Assembly (NCBI GenBank): GCA_037074615.1
Contig: CM073549.1
Coordinates: 439,001-503,000 of the forward strand
Length of the DNA stretch: 64,000 bases
Reading direction: 5' to 3'
Origin: Leucaena leucocephala
Taxonomy: Eukaryota; Streptophyta; Magnoliopsida; Fabales; Fabaceae
The position numbers and the translations under genes were made by a program. Positions 20,156 through 32,429 of this stretch are shown here, piece by piece (the stretch's first letter is position 1; the number at the start of each line of letters is the position of its first letter). The notes beneath the pieces were generated by a model. That model was not told the origin of the DNA, searched no databases, and was given only the letters and a program-made list of their open reading frames with translations.

Positions 20156-22771
20156 ATGCCATACTTGCTCCACCCAGCTCTGGCAACATGTCCTCGGCCT
20201 CACATCCCTTCCCCGCTTGCCACAACCTCAATCAACCCAATTCGGACATATAATCTTGTTAGCTTGGCTCGCTGGGGCAACCAGGTGGACAAGTCGATTT
20301 TTGGGGTGACGACGACGAAAATAAGGTGCATGGCCAATCCAAGACGAGTGAAAATGGTGGCCAAGCAGATAATGAGGGAACTTTCGGACATGCTTCTCAC
20401 TGATCCGGTGTTGCAGTATGCTGTTCTGCCTGAAGCTTCCTTGGGAGCTGATCGATACCTATCCTCCCTCACTACCATCAGTGAAGTTGAAGTCTCCGCT
20501 GATTTGCAGGTATGCTGTTTGTGAATTTGTCTGTGACATGGTTGTATGGTTTCAGTAAATTTGTGCGTTTGTTTATACGCAAGTATGAAAGTGATCGGAA
20601 AGTACGAGATAAATTAAAAAGAAAGTTAGCAATACTTTATGGAAGTGAATAGTAGGCTTTCAAAGGACCCCAAAAGTATAAAGTTGGGGTAGCTGAGATG
20701 AGGATGTTGAGATGGATGTGTGGGTATATAAGAAAAGATAAGATTCGTAATGAACAAATACGGGGAAGAGTTGGGGTGGCATCTATTGAGGAGAAAATGG
20801 TAGAGAACCGTCTTAGGTGGTTTGGACATGTATAAAGAAAGCCAAGGGATGCGCCAGTGAAAAGGGTGGATCAAATAGCATGGAGCCCGGTTAAAAGGAA
20901 TAGAGGAAGGCCAAAGAGAACGCTCAACGAGGTCATTGAGCGAGATCTCCTGGTCAATAACTTAACCAAGGATTCAGTTTTTGATAGAGCACAATGGCGT
21001 CATATGATCCATGTAGCCGACCCCATTTAATAGGATAAGGCTTTTTTGTTGTTGTTGATATGCAAGTAATTCTTGTAGTTTACTTGGTTTTGCCTGTACC
21101 CATCAGATATTGTAGCCATTCGATACTTCAGTAGAAGAAATCGTTAGTATAGTAGCTTCAAGGATTGTTTTCCATCCAGGAAAAGTGGAAAACACAAACT
21201 CCACGATATGAAAAGCATTTGAGAGTCCATGTTTAATTTAAAATGCCTAATATAAGTATCCAAAATGCATTGCACAATGCACGCGGATAAGGTTACTTTT
21301 TTCAGATATCTGTTGTCTGTACTTCATAGTTTCCCATCATGCTTTGGTCGGATTGTGTCTTGGTAAATAATTGTGTTGTATTGCTGACTCTTGGACTTGG
21401 ATACGTAGGTCAGAAATCTATTTTTCTTGCATAAACGTGAATTGAACACTAAACTTTGGCAACGTGCATGTTTATTCTTCGTGACTTGAATGTAGCTTTG
21501 CTGGGAAATTTATATGTCTATTAGAAACAGTTCTGGCGTGACTTCTTCTTGCCATTATGCTTGATTGAAACTCATGATAAATTGGTTATTACATTAATTA
21601 TGGAGATAGTAACCGTTCCTAGGTTAATTAAAGCGACATAATCAATTTATATTGCATCATGTATAATATATTTGTCTTGCCAGGGGCGGGGATATGGATC
21701 CACCGACTGTCTTGATACAACATTTTTTCTGATATTTTTGAAGGCTAAACTTTCAATTGTCACATTGTAAAGTTTTCGTTCCGTTTCCCCACAATTGTCA
21801 CAGTCACGGTGGGTATCGTGGTTTGATTAAACACAGTTATGTGATGCTGACTTATCTCAATATATATAGGTGGTTAAGGTGTATGTTTCTGTCTTTGGAG
21901 ATGAAAGAGGGAAGGAAGTTGCCATTGCTGGATTGAAGTCAAAGGCTAAATATGTTAGAAGTGAGCTCGGGAGGCGGATGAAGTTGCGGCTGACTCCTGA
22001 GATACGGTTCATTGAGGATGAATCAATGGAGAGAGGAAGCAGGGTAACATGAGTATACCAGTTCTTTTTAATATGGTTATTAGTTTGTGCACGTAAATTG
22101 GGTGATCTGACTGCAAATTTTTTTGGGATTAATCAGGATTCATTGTTTCTGAATCAATTTTAAAAAGCAAGATAGAACCGTAGTACAAATTACACAGCCC
22201 ACAATAGAGTAGCTATACTGTCAATTATGTGAATTACATTGTTTTCCAGTTCTTTCCTCCTTTTGTACTGGTCCTTTTAATGTTTAGTTTTCTTCTTTTC
22301 CATGGGATAAATTTATGGTTGTAATTGAGAATCTTCCCTTTAGGTTTGTTTAATAAGGGATTAATAAATAGGACTATGATTCTGGGCAGAGGGCAGAGGT
22401 TGAGACACTCTTGATTTTCTTACCTTTATTTAGGATAATTTATGCATTTTCTCACGCTGCTAATACTCCGATTCACTTGTTTCCCTCTCCTTTGGTCCCT
22501 AGCTCTTGTTTTGGCTTCTAATTAGAAAATCATGGATTATACAATGTTTGAGACACTAGCAGGGAGTTGTTTTATTGAGTATCCTATGAGTATATACTGA
22601 TCTGCGTCATCCCCTACTTTAATGTTTCAGGTTCTTGCAATTTTAGACAAAATTAAGGAGGAGCAAAAGGGTGCAGAGAGAAAAGAGCAATCAGATTCCT
22701 CAGCAGTACATGAAGAAGACAGGGAGTGGGATGATGAAGACCCTGACCAAGGCATAATTTATGTTGAATAG
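20156..22771 (+). CDS. RBFA: Ribosome-binding factor A, chloroplast-targeted
   Basis: Exons 20156-20509, 21870-22043 and 22631-22771 join in phase 0 with GT-AG borders to give 222 residues. RbfA binds the small ribosomal subunit and assists 16S rRNA 5'-end processing and late 30S assembly; here probably in plastids, because the first about 60 residues are Ser/Thr/Pro/Arg-rich and non-acidic, like a transit peptide. The KH-like RbfA domain starts at about residue 62 (RVKMVAKQIMRELSDML), continues with VKVYVSVFGDERGKEVA and ends with the family signature GRRMKLRLTPEIRFIEDES. The tail is acidic (REWDDEDPDQG) as in plant homologues. Intron 1 (1.36 kb) holds a truncated LINE in sense orientation. 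Neighbours SAUR-E and amidophosphoribosyltransferase match the order At4g34730-34750. Confidence 0.93.
20575..21068 (+). mobile_element. 5'-truncated RTE-like LINE with target-site duplication
   Basis: Inside RBFA intron 1. Body 20586-21057 (472 bp), flanked by an 11-bp direct repeat with one mismatch (ATACGCAAGTA at 20575-20585, ATATGCAAGTA at 21058-21068). The body carries the end of a LINE polymerase ORF: VAEMRMLRWMCGY, KDKIRNEQIRGRVGVASIEE, ENRLRWFGHV, NRGRPKRTL and a terminal WRHMIHVADP, then a short tail ending in (GTT)n, as in plant RTE-clade elements. There are in-frame stops, for example after WFGHV and after LYGSE, so it is dead. Confidence 0.88.
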
Positions 22772-24994
22772 CTGCTTCGTAGGCGATGAACGTGATGCCT
22801 GTTTGTATTTGGATAGAGCTTTTGCTTGTTGGCCGGTAAGTTCCTGAAAACTGATGCCAAGAAATACCCTGGACAATCCTGTTGTACTGGCTGGCTTAAT
22901 TTTTGCTCTTTATTGATGAATTTCACAATTTTTTTTGTCTATTAGTCGGTCCATTCTTAATTTCGTAGTACTTAACTTCTAAGGTGCCACGTTTTCCCCG
23001 GAGATCAACCTGCAAAATTTGTCTGGTATTTCATGAAATAGGACTTTTTAAGGAAAAGCTACATGTTACCACCCCAACTAGGATCTATTTATGGAATTGC
23101 TACGAGTATTTTATAATGTGACAAAACCTTTCCTAAATCTGGACTAAAATAAAAACACATATCAATTAAGTTTTGAAATTAGAAACGATTTTTTCGCAAA
23201 TCCAAATGTAAACTTAGCCAATTATGCACAGATTCTGTGATTAGTTTGTTCAGGCAAGATAATTTATCCTTTCTTTTAGTCATATATTCTGGTTTTGAAT
23301 TGCTTGCTCATATGCAGGAGAAGTACTTCACCAGAAAGCACGTGGCATGGGACAATTTGGACACAAAACCTAACTGTCAGCAGATTCATTGGAAGTTGGA
23401 CCAAATTTTGGCTTTATGCTCTCCTTGTATAAGATAGATAAAGGCCTCTGGTGTTGCTAACTCAAGAATGTAAGAATGTAAGCATCAAATGGTGTACTAT
23501 TGTGCTTGCCATAGCGCCTTGGATGTTTCGGTCGAACGGGATTTTCCGCGTACTGTGTAAATTTGTTATCTTTAGTGCCCAATTGTTTTTAATGCGCTTA
23601 ATTTAGAAGGGAATTTCCCATAATTACATATGATGTCCAGATGTGTGCAGCACAGTGCCCATGAATAGTATGTGTTGATTTTTGCAGTTGACTAGGGCAC
23701 TTAGCTCATGAGCTATTAAGGGGCGACACCTTAAAATTTTGTAGATAAGGTTCGATTATCCTTGTGACAGCGTATCAAGTTGCGCTAAATTTTGTAAGAT
23801 GCCGATCTTTTATGGCAAAGTTCAGCTCCAAAAACCGATCTTTTATGGCAAATTAGTAAGTTACAGACCGCTCCTTGTTATTCACATATACTGTGGAAAC
23901 ACGAGACTTTTCCTCTTTATTTTGCATACATGTCGAAGAAAGAGAAAACCATTTATTTATTTTTCATAATAACCAGACATTATATATCTTTTTACTGAGA
24001 TGGATAATAACTAAAATTTAGAAAATTGTTTTTGTTTTTCAAATATTTTAAACTGAAATGTGTAGAAGAAATTAAAGAAATAGTAAAATAACTACATGAC
24101 ACTCGACACAATGCACGTACATGAAAACTCCACACAATGCACGTCTACGAAATATGTTAAAAAATTAAATTAGAATGCAAAAGCCTCATCATTCACGAGT
24201 TGAACTCTACAAGTTTTATAATTTTTACGGATAACATGAATGAAACCTTTTACCCCATGTTTTGTGGATTGCCAATCTTTAAAAGAAAAAAGATTAAATA
24301 AATAAATAAATAAAAAAGGCTATAGAATTGATTCCCGACAAACAAGCCAGAATCTGGCTTGATGCTCGCTACTGCATAAGTATATAAAAAAATTGCTTCA
24401 CTTGAGAGAGGTTGTCAAAAATCCTAAAATTGATGTTCAAAATACGAAACTAAAGAGCCATTCAACACAATCATTACTTTCCCACACATAAAGACCCTGA
24501 GCATATAATCAGAGTAACATACTAGTTCCCCATAAATTTGAATAAAAACAGTTACTCGCTCCATACAAGAGGAAGCGATGTTTCCAGAACAAATACTTTT
24601 AAACGTCTTCTAGAACGTCATTTCCCCCAAGACACAAATTATCAATACAAAACTAAAGGCCAACAAAACTGGCAATTGTTAACGGACACTGGATGCAAGA
24701 TACCGTATTCATCTTTTCCAGTTTAAAGGTAGAGGGTGCACTAAGGCATCATAGAACCTTGCAACAGAAATTCACAGCTTGAAAACAGACAGGCTAATTA
24801 TTATAACAACGAAAAAGGCAAGATCATTGAATGATTCTATCATGGTTCCCTAAATTAAACTGTTATAGCATTATCCAAAGCTTAATCCTCAAAGCTTCCA
24901 AAAAAATGGGGGGAAACATGTTACAGTTTCTTCACATGAATTATTGTTGTATTCTCCTCAGTCCATGAACAGAGTCCGGTCCATCTCAACGCTT
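22772..24994. other. Gap between RBFA and ATP synthase e-like gene
   Basis: The two genes converge here, so both 3' UTRs lie in this stretch. Apart from an (AATA)n-like tract near 24296-24314, nothing recognised; the 66-codon frame at 23237 has no family features. Confidence 0.5.
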
Positions 24995-26162
24995 TCAGTG
25001 ATGAGCCTTTGCTTCAGCCTTCTGATGAGATTTGGCTTTGAACTGAGAGTTAAAATACGAAATAAACAAGGTTCAAACATCAATGGATGAATGCAAACAC
25101 GATAACGTAAGTTCAACAGAACATGCAATTATCATAAGATGTGGAAGCGAGTTAAAGAATCATCAAATACTGAGGACATCAGCGAAAGGATAAATACTTG
25201 GCAATCAGATGACCACGAATCTTCCACATAATGAACCAACTAAAGGATCTTAATTGCATTCAAGTGTGCAGATCAGCGTGTGATGTGAGATCTCCACAGT
25301 TTTGTAGTAGCGCGAGACCATGAAATACCACTTACAATGGTGACATCCTATAACATAATTTCTTGTATGACGTCTGTCATCTTGAAGATCAATGCACTAA
25401 TCGCTAAGATTTTAGATGTTGACTCACATCGAAGATGAGTCAAGATGGCAATACACCAAACACCTGTGCGTAGTAGTAACGCAAGCAAGAAAAGAACTAC
25501 TCAAGAGAGGTAACCAGTTTACTTTTAGACTTTTGATACACCAATACAGAGAATGCTGCTATATGTATTTGGAAAACAAATCTCATCAGCAATCACATTA
25601 CATTAACTAAGAAGCCAATGAAAGCACAAATGTATGTATGGCTTGACAGTCCCCTACAATTCAATAAAGTCAAAAACTGATCCATGGTTGAAATAATCGT
25701 ACTGATAAACAATTTGAAGTGCGATTCGGAACAAAATTGGGTAACAATTTGTTTCGATAGAAACTAAAAAAGATGAATCAGATGTCCAGAGCATTGTAGA
25801 GAAAATAAAGACCGGTTCAATGAAAACCGTGGAAGATCGATTAAAAATAAATAAGCCATCGTACGTAAAAGATCAGATGCATCAATATAAATAATTCGCA
25901 GGAAATACCTTGAGGTACTTCAGCTTGATGCTTCCATAAACGACGCCAAAAGAGAAAGCAGACGCCCGAGCGACCTGCCAATGTACAAGTTTTTTCAATT
26001 CACATATAGTTTATCAAACACAAAAAAGAGAAGATGGACAACTAATCTAGCGCTCAGTAACAGAGGACGATTACGCAAAGCATATTATTTTTCAAGAGAA
26101 ACAAGGAGGCATACCAAAGCTAAGGTGCTTGTTCCAGAATAAGGTCCAGGTGGGGGCGCCAT
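24995..26162 (-). CDS. Mitochondrial ATP synthase subunit e-like protein
   Basis: Three very short minus-strand exons: 26115-26162, 25909-25974 and 24995-25042. All have GT-AG borders, all junctions are phase 0, and together they encode 53 residues. The protein starts MAPPPGPYSGTSTLAL, continues VARASAFSFGVVYGSIKLKY and ends KAEAKAHH and stop. This matches my recollection of the small plant proteins annotated as ATP synthase E chain (At5g15320/At3g01130 type). The central hydrophobic stretch ASAFSFGVVYGSI carries a GxxxG-like small-residue pattern expected of the inner-membrane helix by which subunit e dimerises F1Fo complexes. Introns are 140 bp and 866 bp. Each exon is too short to show as an open frame of any size. 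Function is by similarity only. Confidence 0.85.
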
Positions 26163-29100
26163 GGATGATTGTTCCTTCAGAACAGTTTGAGAGCAGAGAC
26201 GAAGGAGAAGACTACGGAATAGATCGGGACTTCCACAAATCTCCAATATCCAACCCTAAAGTTTTTTTTTTTATATAAAAACTTTTAAAAAAAGTTGGGC
26301 TTACACGATGTAAGAACAGTGCGAAATCTCTAGGTGAGAGTTTGTTCAAAATAGCTTATCATGGATGCATTTGTGTTCGCCCATAACAAAACTATACTTA
26401 TTTGGGCCTTTAAAATAGTTTGATGATTTAAGATATTTTATTCTTAAATTTGTGAGGCCTTTTCTATTGCCAGGCCTTGTTTCATTGTTGCCCAAAACAA
26501 AGAAAGTAAGCTAAGAGCCTTCACAATGAATGGGGCTCATATCTCACAAAGACACAAGTTTAATTCTCGCTATTATCATGAAGAGTTTTTTAATAGACGA
26601 TTTTATAAGTTCTTATAAGTACTCTCTAAGCCTTAAGACTGTACATTAACTTTAGTCAGAGCCCGTTGTCAAATCCACCTAAACTTTTTTTTGTATAAAA
26701 AAAATTATAAACAATGATTAATATAGTTTACTTAAAAATTTTGGTTTAGTCTTAAATATAAGATTTTATTTCCTTTTGTCTTGAATATTAATTTTTCCCA
26801 TAATATCCTTATTTATTGAAACATTTTTTATCTCTGAGCATTAAATTTTAATTATAAAAAGATGGAGTTATTTTTAAGAAAATGCCATGTTCTCTACATA
26901 TAAATTACAAGTTATTTAAGATATTACATATTAATATTGAGAAAAGAAATTTTAGACAATTAACTCGCCGTGAGAAACTGGGGCTTAAAACGAAAGAAAA
27001 AAGAAAAAGACTCCCTTCTTAATCCAAAGTGTACAGCGTGTTGTTATTATCGATTTGAGTCATAACTTCCAAAAACAGTGCAGTCAAACACTTATATTGA
27101 TCCTTGTTTGGACTGACCTCTGTTGAATTCGGTTTGCAGCTTTTGTGGCTTTGCATTCAAAATGGCATGTAGTACAGCTTTTGTGACCTCCTTCTCCGTG
27201 CGTATGCTCCTCACGTTATGAAAGCTACCTCTCAATATCAATTATCAAACAAATAATCAACGCAGTAGCAGTAAAACTCTCCCAACTTCAAAAAGAATAC
27301 GATACAAAGAATAACAACACGCGAGGTGATAACAAAAGTAGTATGATGTGACTAGATGTGAAGGAGATGCCAGAGGAGAGACCACAGAAAGAAATTCCCA
27401 ACAAGCGTGAGATAGAGATATGCGTTAATGGTGCTCCAGAAACTTAGAATCTGTGGATTCACAGTCATCCATAACCTTAGCTGCTTGTTCATCCCCATCC
27501 CCATCCCCTTTATTCATGTCCAAATTCTTGATCACCCCTCCACGTAATTTTCAGAATATATTACTCATTTTTCTTTCTCACAACTTTTATTATTCCAATT
27601 TTTCCCTGCAAAACAAATCTCGCCAGAGATGTTATTATTCTTCCAGTCTCTGCTTGCAGCAAAGCGGGACCGCCGCCGCCGCCAATCTTTGACCACCGCA
27701 CTAAAAATAAAAAAATGATTAACTACATCTTTTATATTACACGAGGCCAAATTATATATTTTCTAAAACATATGTTTTAGGCTTGAGACGGCTATACTAT
27801 ACACAAATATCTAATCTAAGTTTAAATATTGAAAATCACATCCTCAATTATCACTTTCCAAAATTTAAATATTTTCAAATTTTGTCATTGTTATCTTTAC
27901 GAGCCCATTTAATTCGATCATATAAGAGGTGATTATATGTAATATTGATGCAACTTCCTTATTCAAATATTTAGTTATACCTATGTAATGTAAAAGGGAT
28001 ACATTTTGTAATCATAATTATCTTAAATGATTTAAAAGGGATTGCAGTGCCTAAATATATGAATATAGATTACCACGTGAAAATATAGAAAAATATATTA
28101 TTTCCTCCCACCTTTTTCATAGTCTTTTTCTATTTAACTACACATCCACTATTGCCTTTCAACATCTTTCAGTAACGCTCCACTACCGGTGAATCTCTTC
28201 GGCCACCATTCTCCTCCTGCAACACAATATCATAAGAGAAATATATTTAAAATAATATTTCTTGTTATAATATATATACAAATTTAATTAAAAACAAATA
28301 TTATATTTTAATCTGTTATATAATAAACACGCAATTTTAAAAAAAATCTGCATTATATTTTGATTTATTATGATATATATAAGATTCAATTTATTACCTA
28401 TCATGTACATATTTATATTAGATTTATTAGCTTATTTAAAGATATATAAGAATTTTACTGATTATTATAATATATATACATATATATAAATAAATTTTAA
28501 TTACTACAAATTTTAATTTTTCATTGTATCTATTAACTATAATAATTTGGTCTATCACTTTATTGTATGTGTGTATATATATTTGTAGATAGAGTTATTA
28601 TATATTTTGGCAAAAAATACATAATTCTAATTCACTATATATAGAGAGATAGGGGTAATTTTGTCTTTTAACTTATTATTATAATATATTCACATGTTTA
28701 TGGTAATCCAACCAAATATTTTTATGTTTATGCATGATCTTTCTTTAATTTTATATTTAACAAATTTATGTAACCATAGTTACATTATATTGCATTACAC
28801 TTTTTTCCCATTCAATCAACCAAACACACCATAAATGAATAAATGATTAGAATGTGTGATAAAATAAATCAAATTTATACTGCACCTGTTGTATAAAATA
28901 TTTGAGTGATCCCCCCTAATGTAACACTAAAATTATTATAAAAAGAGAAACAGATTAAAATAAATTTTATATTTATTTCGCAAATCATAAAAATATTATA
29001 ATAATATTATGGATATTATATATTCTTAGTTTTGTATTACTTTTTCAGGAAATGAAATATTAAAATGCTTTGTCTTTGCTAGTTTAAGGGGATTAACGAT

Positions 29101-29298
29101 TCCTGATGTGAAAATTAAAAAAGGTATTTTATACAATTTTCAGAAGTATAGGAAAATAAGAGGGGATTATGGCGAAATTTCCAAAAGAAAGATATATAAA
29201 ACAAAAGGCTCCAAAAAGAGGTTCTTTGACTTCATGGTCGCTTTTGAATTTTGCAAGTTTGAAACTTTAAACTCCTAAAACCTAGAAACGAACGAACT
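26163..29298. other. Intergenic between divergent ATP synthase e-like and ASE2 genes
   Basis: Holds the two promoters and about 2.5 kb of AT-rich sequence (most extreme at 28.2-29.0 kb, with many TATATA tracts). A short (GCC)n run lies at about 27669-27681. No gene recognised; 61-79 codon frames near 27.5 kb have no family features. Confidence 0.5.
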
Positions 29299-29310
29299 AT
29301 ATTATATATA
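29299..29310 (+). promoter_or_regulatory. Probable TATA box of ASE2
   Basis: ATATTATATATA ends about 66 bp before the chosen ATG at 29377. The only earlier ATG (29321) opens an 11-codon frame ending in TAG at 29351-29353; whether it is in the transcript depends on the exact start of transcription. Confidence 0.5.
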
Positions 29311-29376
29311 TTGCTTCTTCATGTCGTCTCTCTCATCCTCCGTGTTCACATAGCAAGCCAGATTTCTCACTTTCCC

Positions 29377-31149
29377 ATGGCTGCGGTTTCAAATTTCTCT
29401 ACTTTATCATCTTCCCTTTCGAAACCTTCCTCCTTCCCTGTCACCGCATCCACCGCCACCGCCACCGCCAACGCCAATACTTGTTTCTGCGACAAAACCC
29501 TCCATAAACCCTCTCTTTCTCTCGCGGCCGCGGACCCCCACAATACATCTTTCATAGTTTCATCTAAAAACCCAATTGCCGATCTCATCCGAGAGAATGA
29601 GCCATACCCAGAACCTGAATCAGAATCCTTTCACTTCGACGATGATGACGAAAAGCCCCGCGAAGAGTGTGGTGTGGTAGGTATACACGGTGATCCAGAG
29701 GCGTCTCGTCTCTCTTATTTGGCCCTTCACGCACTCCAGCATCGTGGTCAAGAAGGTGCCGGAATCGTTGCTGTTCACGACAACGTCCTTCAATCGGTTA
29801 CCGGGGTAGGACTTGTTTCTGATGTTTTTGATGAATCTAAGCTCGATAGATTACCTGGAAATTTGGCCATTGGGCATGTTCGCTATTCAACCGCAGGCCA
29901 GTCGATGCTCAAGAATGTTCAACCCTTCGTTGCAGGGTATCGATTTGGTTCTGTCGGCATCGCTCATAACGGTAATTTGGTGAATTATCGAAGCTTAAGG
30001 ACCAATCTCGAAAACGATGGGTCGATTTTTAACACTAGTTCTGATACTGAGGTTGTGCTCCATCTCATTGCAACCTCCAAGCATAGGCCTTTCATATTGA
30101 GGATTGTTGACGCCTGCGAGAAGATTCAAGGGGCTTATTCTATTGTGTTTGTCACTGAGGATAAGCTTGTTGCAGTGAGGGATCCCCATGGATTCCGTCC
30201 TCTGGTTATGGGGCGGAGAAGCAATGGAGCTGTGGTGTTTGCCTCTGAAACTTGTGCTCTTGATTTGATTGAAGCAACTTTTGAAAGAGATGTGAACCCC
30301 GGTGAAGTCATAGTGGTGGACAAAAACGGGGTTCAATCTTTCTGCTTAATGTCTCATCCACAGCCAAAACAATGTATCTTTGAGCATATATACTTTGCTC
30401 TCCCAAACTCAGTGGTCTTTGGAAGATCAGTTTATGAATCCAGAAGAAAATTTGGCGAAATTCTGGCAACTGAAAGCCCAGTTGATTGTGATGTTGTGAT
30501 AGCAGTTCCTGATTCTGGTGTTGTAGCAGCACTTGGCTATGCTGAAAAAGCAGGTGTTCCTTTTCAACAAGGATTAATCAGGTCTCACTATGTAGGAAGG
30601 ACTTTCATTGAGCCATCCCAGAAGATCAGAGACTTTGGAGTGAAGCTGAAGCTCGCGCCGGTTCGGGCCGTGCTCGAAGGCAAGAGGGTGGTGGTGGTGG
30701 ATGATTCAATTGTGAGAGGAACCACATCTTCCAAAATAGTGAGGCTGTTGAAAGAAGCAGGCGCTAAAGAAGTTCACATGAGGATTGCTAGTCCACCAAT
30801 CATAGGATCATGCTATTATGGAGTGGATACACCAAGTTCTGAGGAATTGATCTCTAACAGGATGAGTATAGAGGAAGTTAGTAAGTTCATTGGATCAGAT
30901 TCACTTGCTTTTCTTCCATTTGATAGCTTGAAGAAGTTGTTAGGCCATGATTCTCCTAATTACTGCTATGCTTGCTTCTCTGGGAACTACCCTGTTGAAC
31001 CCACAGAGCTGAAAGTGAAGAGAGTTGGTGACTTTGTGGATGATGGCTTAAATGGGAGTTTGGAATCTATTGATGAGGATGGATTCAAGCAAATCCAAGC
31101 ATTAAAGAGCCAAAGGTCGTTGGTCTCTGACAATTGTAGTGTTTTTTGA
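29377..31149 (+). CDS. ASE2: Amidophosphoribosyltransferase, chloroplastic
   Basis: Intronless, 590 residues. It catalyses the first committed step of purine synthesis, PRPP plus glutamine to 5-phosphoribosylamine, in plastids. Residues 1 to about 90 are a Ser/Thr/Ala-rich transit peptide and linker. The class II glutaminase domain starts at ECGVVGI with catalytic Cys98, followed by HRGQEGAGI, IGHVRYSTAG and AHNGNLVNY. The phosphoribosyltransferase domain has the PRPP motif VVVVDDSIVRGTTS at about 30690-30731. Cysteines expected to bind the 4Fe-4S cluster are seen in CIFEHIYF (30373), CYYGVDTP (30811) and CYACFSGN (30964, 30973). The start at 29377 gives the usual MAA transit peptide; the frame is open further upstream but only from a TTG. 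The genomic position matches ASE2/CIA1 (At4g34740). Confidence 0.97.
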   Translation: MAAVSNFSTLSSSLSKPSSFPVTASTATATANANTCFCDKTLHKPSLSLAAADPHNTSFIVSSKNPIADLIRENEPYPEPESESFHFDDDDEKPREECGVVGIHGDPEASRLSYLALHALQHRGQEGAGIVAVHDNVLQSVTGVGLVSDVFDESKLDRLPGNLAIGHVRYSTAGQSMLKNVQPFVAGYRFGSVGIAHNGNLVNYRSLRTNLENDGSIFNTSSDTEVVLHLIATSKHRPFILRIVDACEKIQGAYSIVFVTEDKLVAVRDPHGFRPLVMGRRSNGAVVFASETCALDLIEATFERDVNPGEVIVVDKNGVQSFCLMSHPQPKQCIFEHIYFALPNSVVFGRSVYESRRKFGEILATESPVDCDVVIAVPDSGVVAALGYAEKAGVPFQQGLIRSHYVGRTFIEPSQKIRDFGVKLKLAPVRAVLEGKRVVVVDDSIVRGTTSSKIVRLLKEAGAKEVHMRIASPPIIGSCYYGVDTPSSEELISNRMSIEEVSKFIGSDSLAFLPFDSLKKLLGHDSPNYCYACFSGNYPVEPTELKVKRVGDFVDDGLNGSLESIDEDGFKQIQALKSQRSLVSDNCSVF

Positions 31150-31585
31150 TTCTGCAGTACGTGGGATTTTTCAAGCTTTAAGATTCTGAAGGCACAGAGA
31201 TTGTCAAACTATGGAAGTGAGAACTACAACAGTGGTGTTTCAACTAATTAATTCTTTTTTAATTCTGAATGACCAATGCTTGAAACTTGTTTTGGTCACA
31301 ACTTCAGTCTTGTATGTCTCATTTAGAGTTTCAGTTCTTTTAGAATGTACGACGCTGAAGTGAGAACTCAATTTTGGATCTGATTTTATGTTTTAAAATA
31401 TACTAAATATATGGTTGTCTCCACTTCTGGATCTTATCTCCTACTTGGAGTTCATGGTAATTAATGGTCATATCGTGGCTGTTCTCAAACCAAACCCATT
31501 TTGATGAACAATTTGTCTGGTGAACAAGTGTTTCTAGTTTCTACCCCCGTCTCTTTCTAATATTCCAATTGATAGAGAGCCAAAA
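31150..31585. other. 3' flank of ASE2
   Basis: Expected 3' UTR of ASE2, ending just short of the tRNA gene. Nothing else recognised. Confidence 0.5.
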
Positions 31586-31669
31586 TGTCAGAGGTGGGAT
31601 TTGAACCCACGCCCTCTCACGAGGACCAGAACTTGAGTCTGGCGCCTTAGACCACTCGGCCATCCTGAC
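31586..31669 (-). tRNA. trnL-CAA: tRNA-Leu(CAA)
   Basis: On the minus strand the 84-nt sequence folds as a type II tRNA: acceptor GTCAGGA with CTCTGAC and discriminator A; A box GGCCGAGTGGTCTAA; anticodon arm CCAGA-CTCAAGT-TCTGG giving anticodon CAA; a long variable arm (TCCTCGTGAGAGGGC region); B box GGGTTCAAATCC. There is no intron and no encoded CCA. A TTTT terminator follows immediately (AAAA at 31582-31585 on the plus strand). The only oddity is an A-C mismatch at the base of the acceptor stem (7-66). A nuclear gene, from its sequence. Confidence 0.95.
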
Positions 31670-32429
31670 TCATGTGTTCTTATAACTCAACAAATGGTTA
31701 ATGGAAGAAAGAATAAAGTATGATTTTTTTTTGGTACAAATGAATTTTGTTAGAAAATGAAGTAAATAGCAAGTTAAACATCTTGACCTTGAAAGGAAAT
31801 ATTAAGTTTCATTAGTTTCTCCTCTCACAAATATCATATCCCATCTTTGTCATTTAATTTTCTTCTTTTCAGTCGGAAGTTCAAAACAGTTCCTCATTGA
31901 GCAAACTCACATAAAAAGCTTATTCATTGTTAACAAAATAATTTGGACTTGTTAACAAAGTAAGTCATTTTTCCATTTTTCTAAAAAAGTTTTTTTTTTG
32001 GTTCCACAAGCAATAGAAAGAAAGTAAAACATGATCGATTTGAAGGGAACAAAAAAGATACATAAGCGAGTCTCATAATCAATTAAGAATTATGTGAATT
32101 CTAGGTTATGTCACAAGAGTCTGTTAAGGATTACTCATTTGGTGAGCATAACTGAATATAAGAGCAACTGGATCTTACAAAAAATAGAAGTTTAAAGCAT
32201 CCTTAATTAACTGATCAAGAGAGAAAATGCAATTGAAAACAGAGAGGGAGAGCAAGGGCAACTTGTTTAAATATATATTCTGCATGAATAATAAAGTGGA
32301 GTAAACTATTGTTGAGGAAGAAAACAAAAACCTATTCCACATGAGGGAGAAAACCTGTCTTGACAGAGATTCCTGCCACCATGTGTGTGATTTAACCCTT
32401 GTGCAATGCAAGGGGGATTGTGTGCATTT
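31670..32429. other. Intergenic, nothing recognised
   Basis: AT-rich sequence upstream of the tRNA gene on its strand; no feature supported. Confidence 0.5.

Noticed and set aside
28200..29000. Very AT-rich tract as a possible matrix attachment region or origin
   Set aside because: AT content alone does not distinguish such a site from other plant intergenic DNA, and no consensus could be tested by eye.
29311..29376. 22-codon extension of the ASE2 frame
   Set aside because: It opens with TTG and lies directly after the TATA box; the MAAVSN start at 29377 is the normal form.
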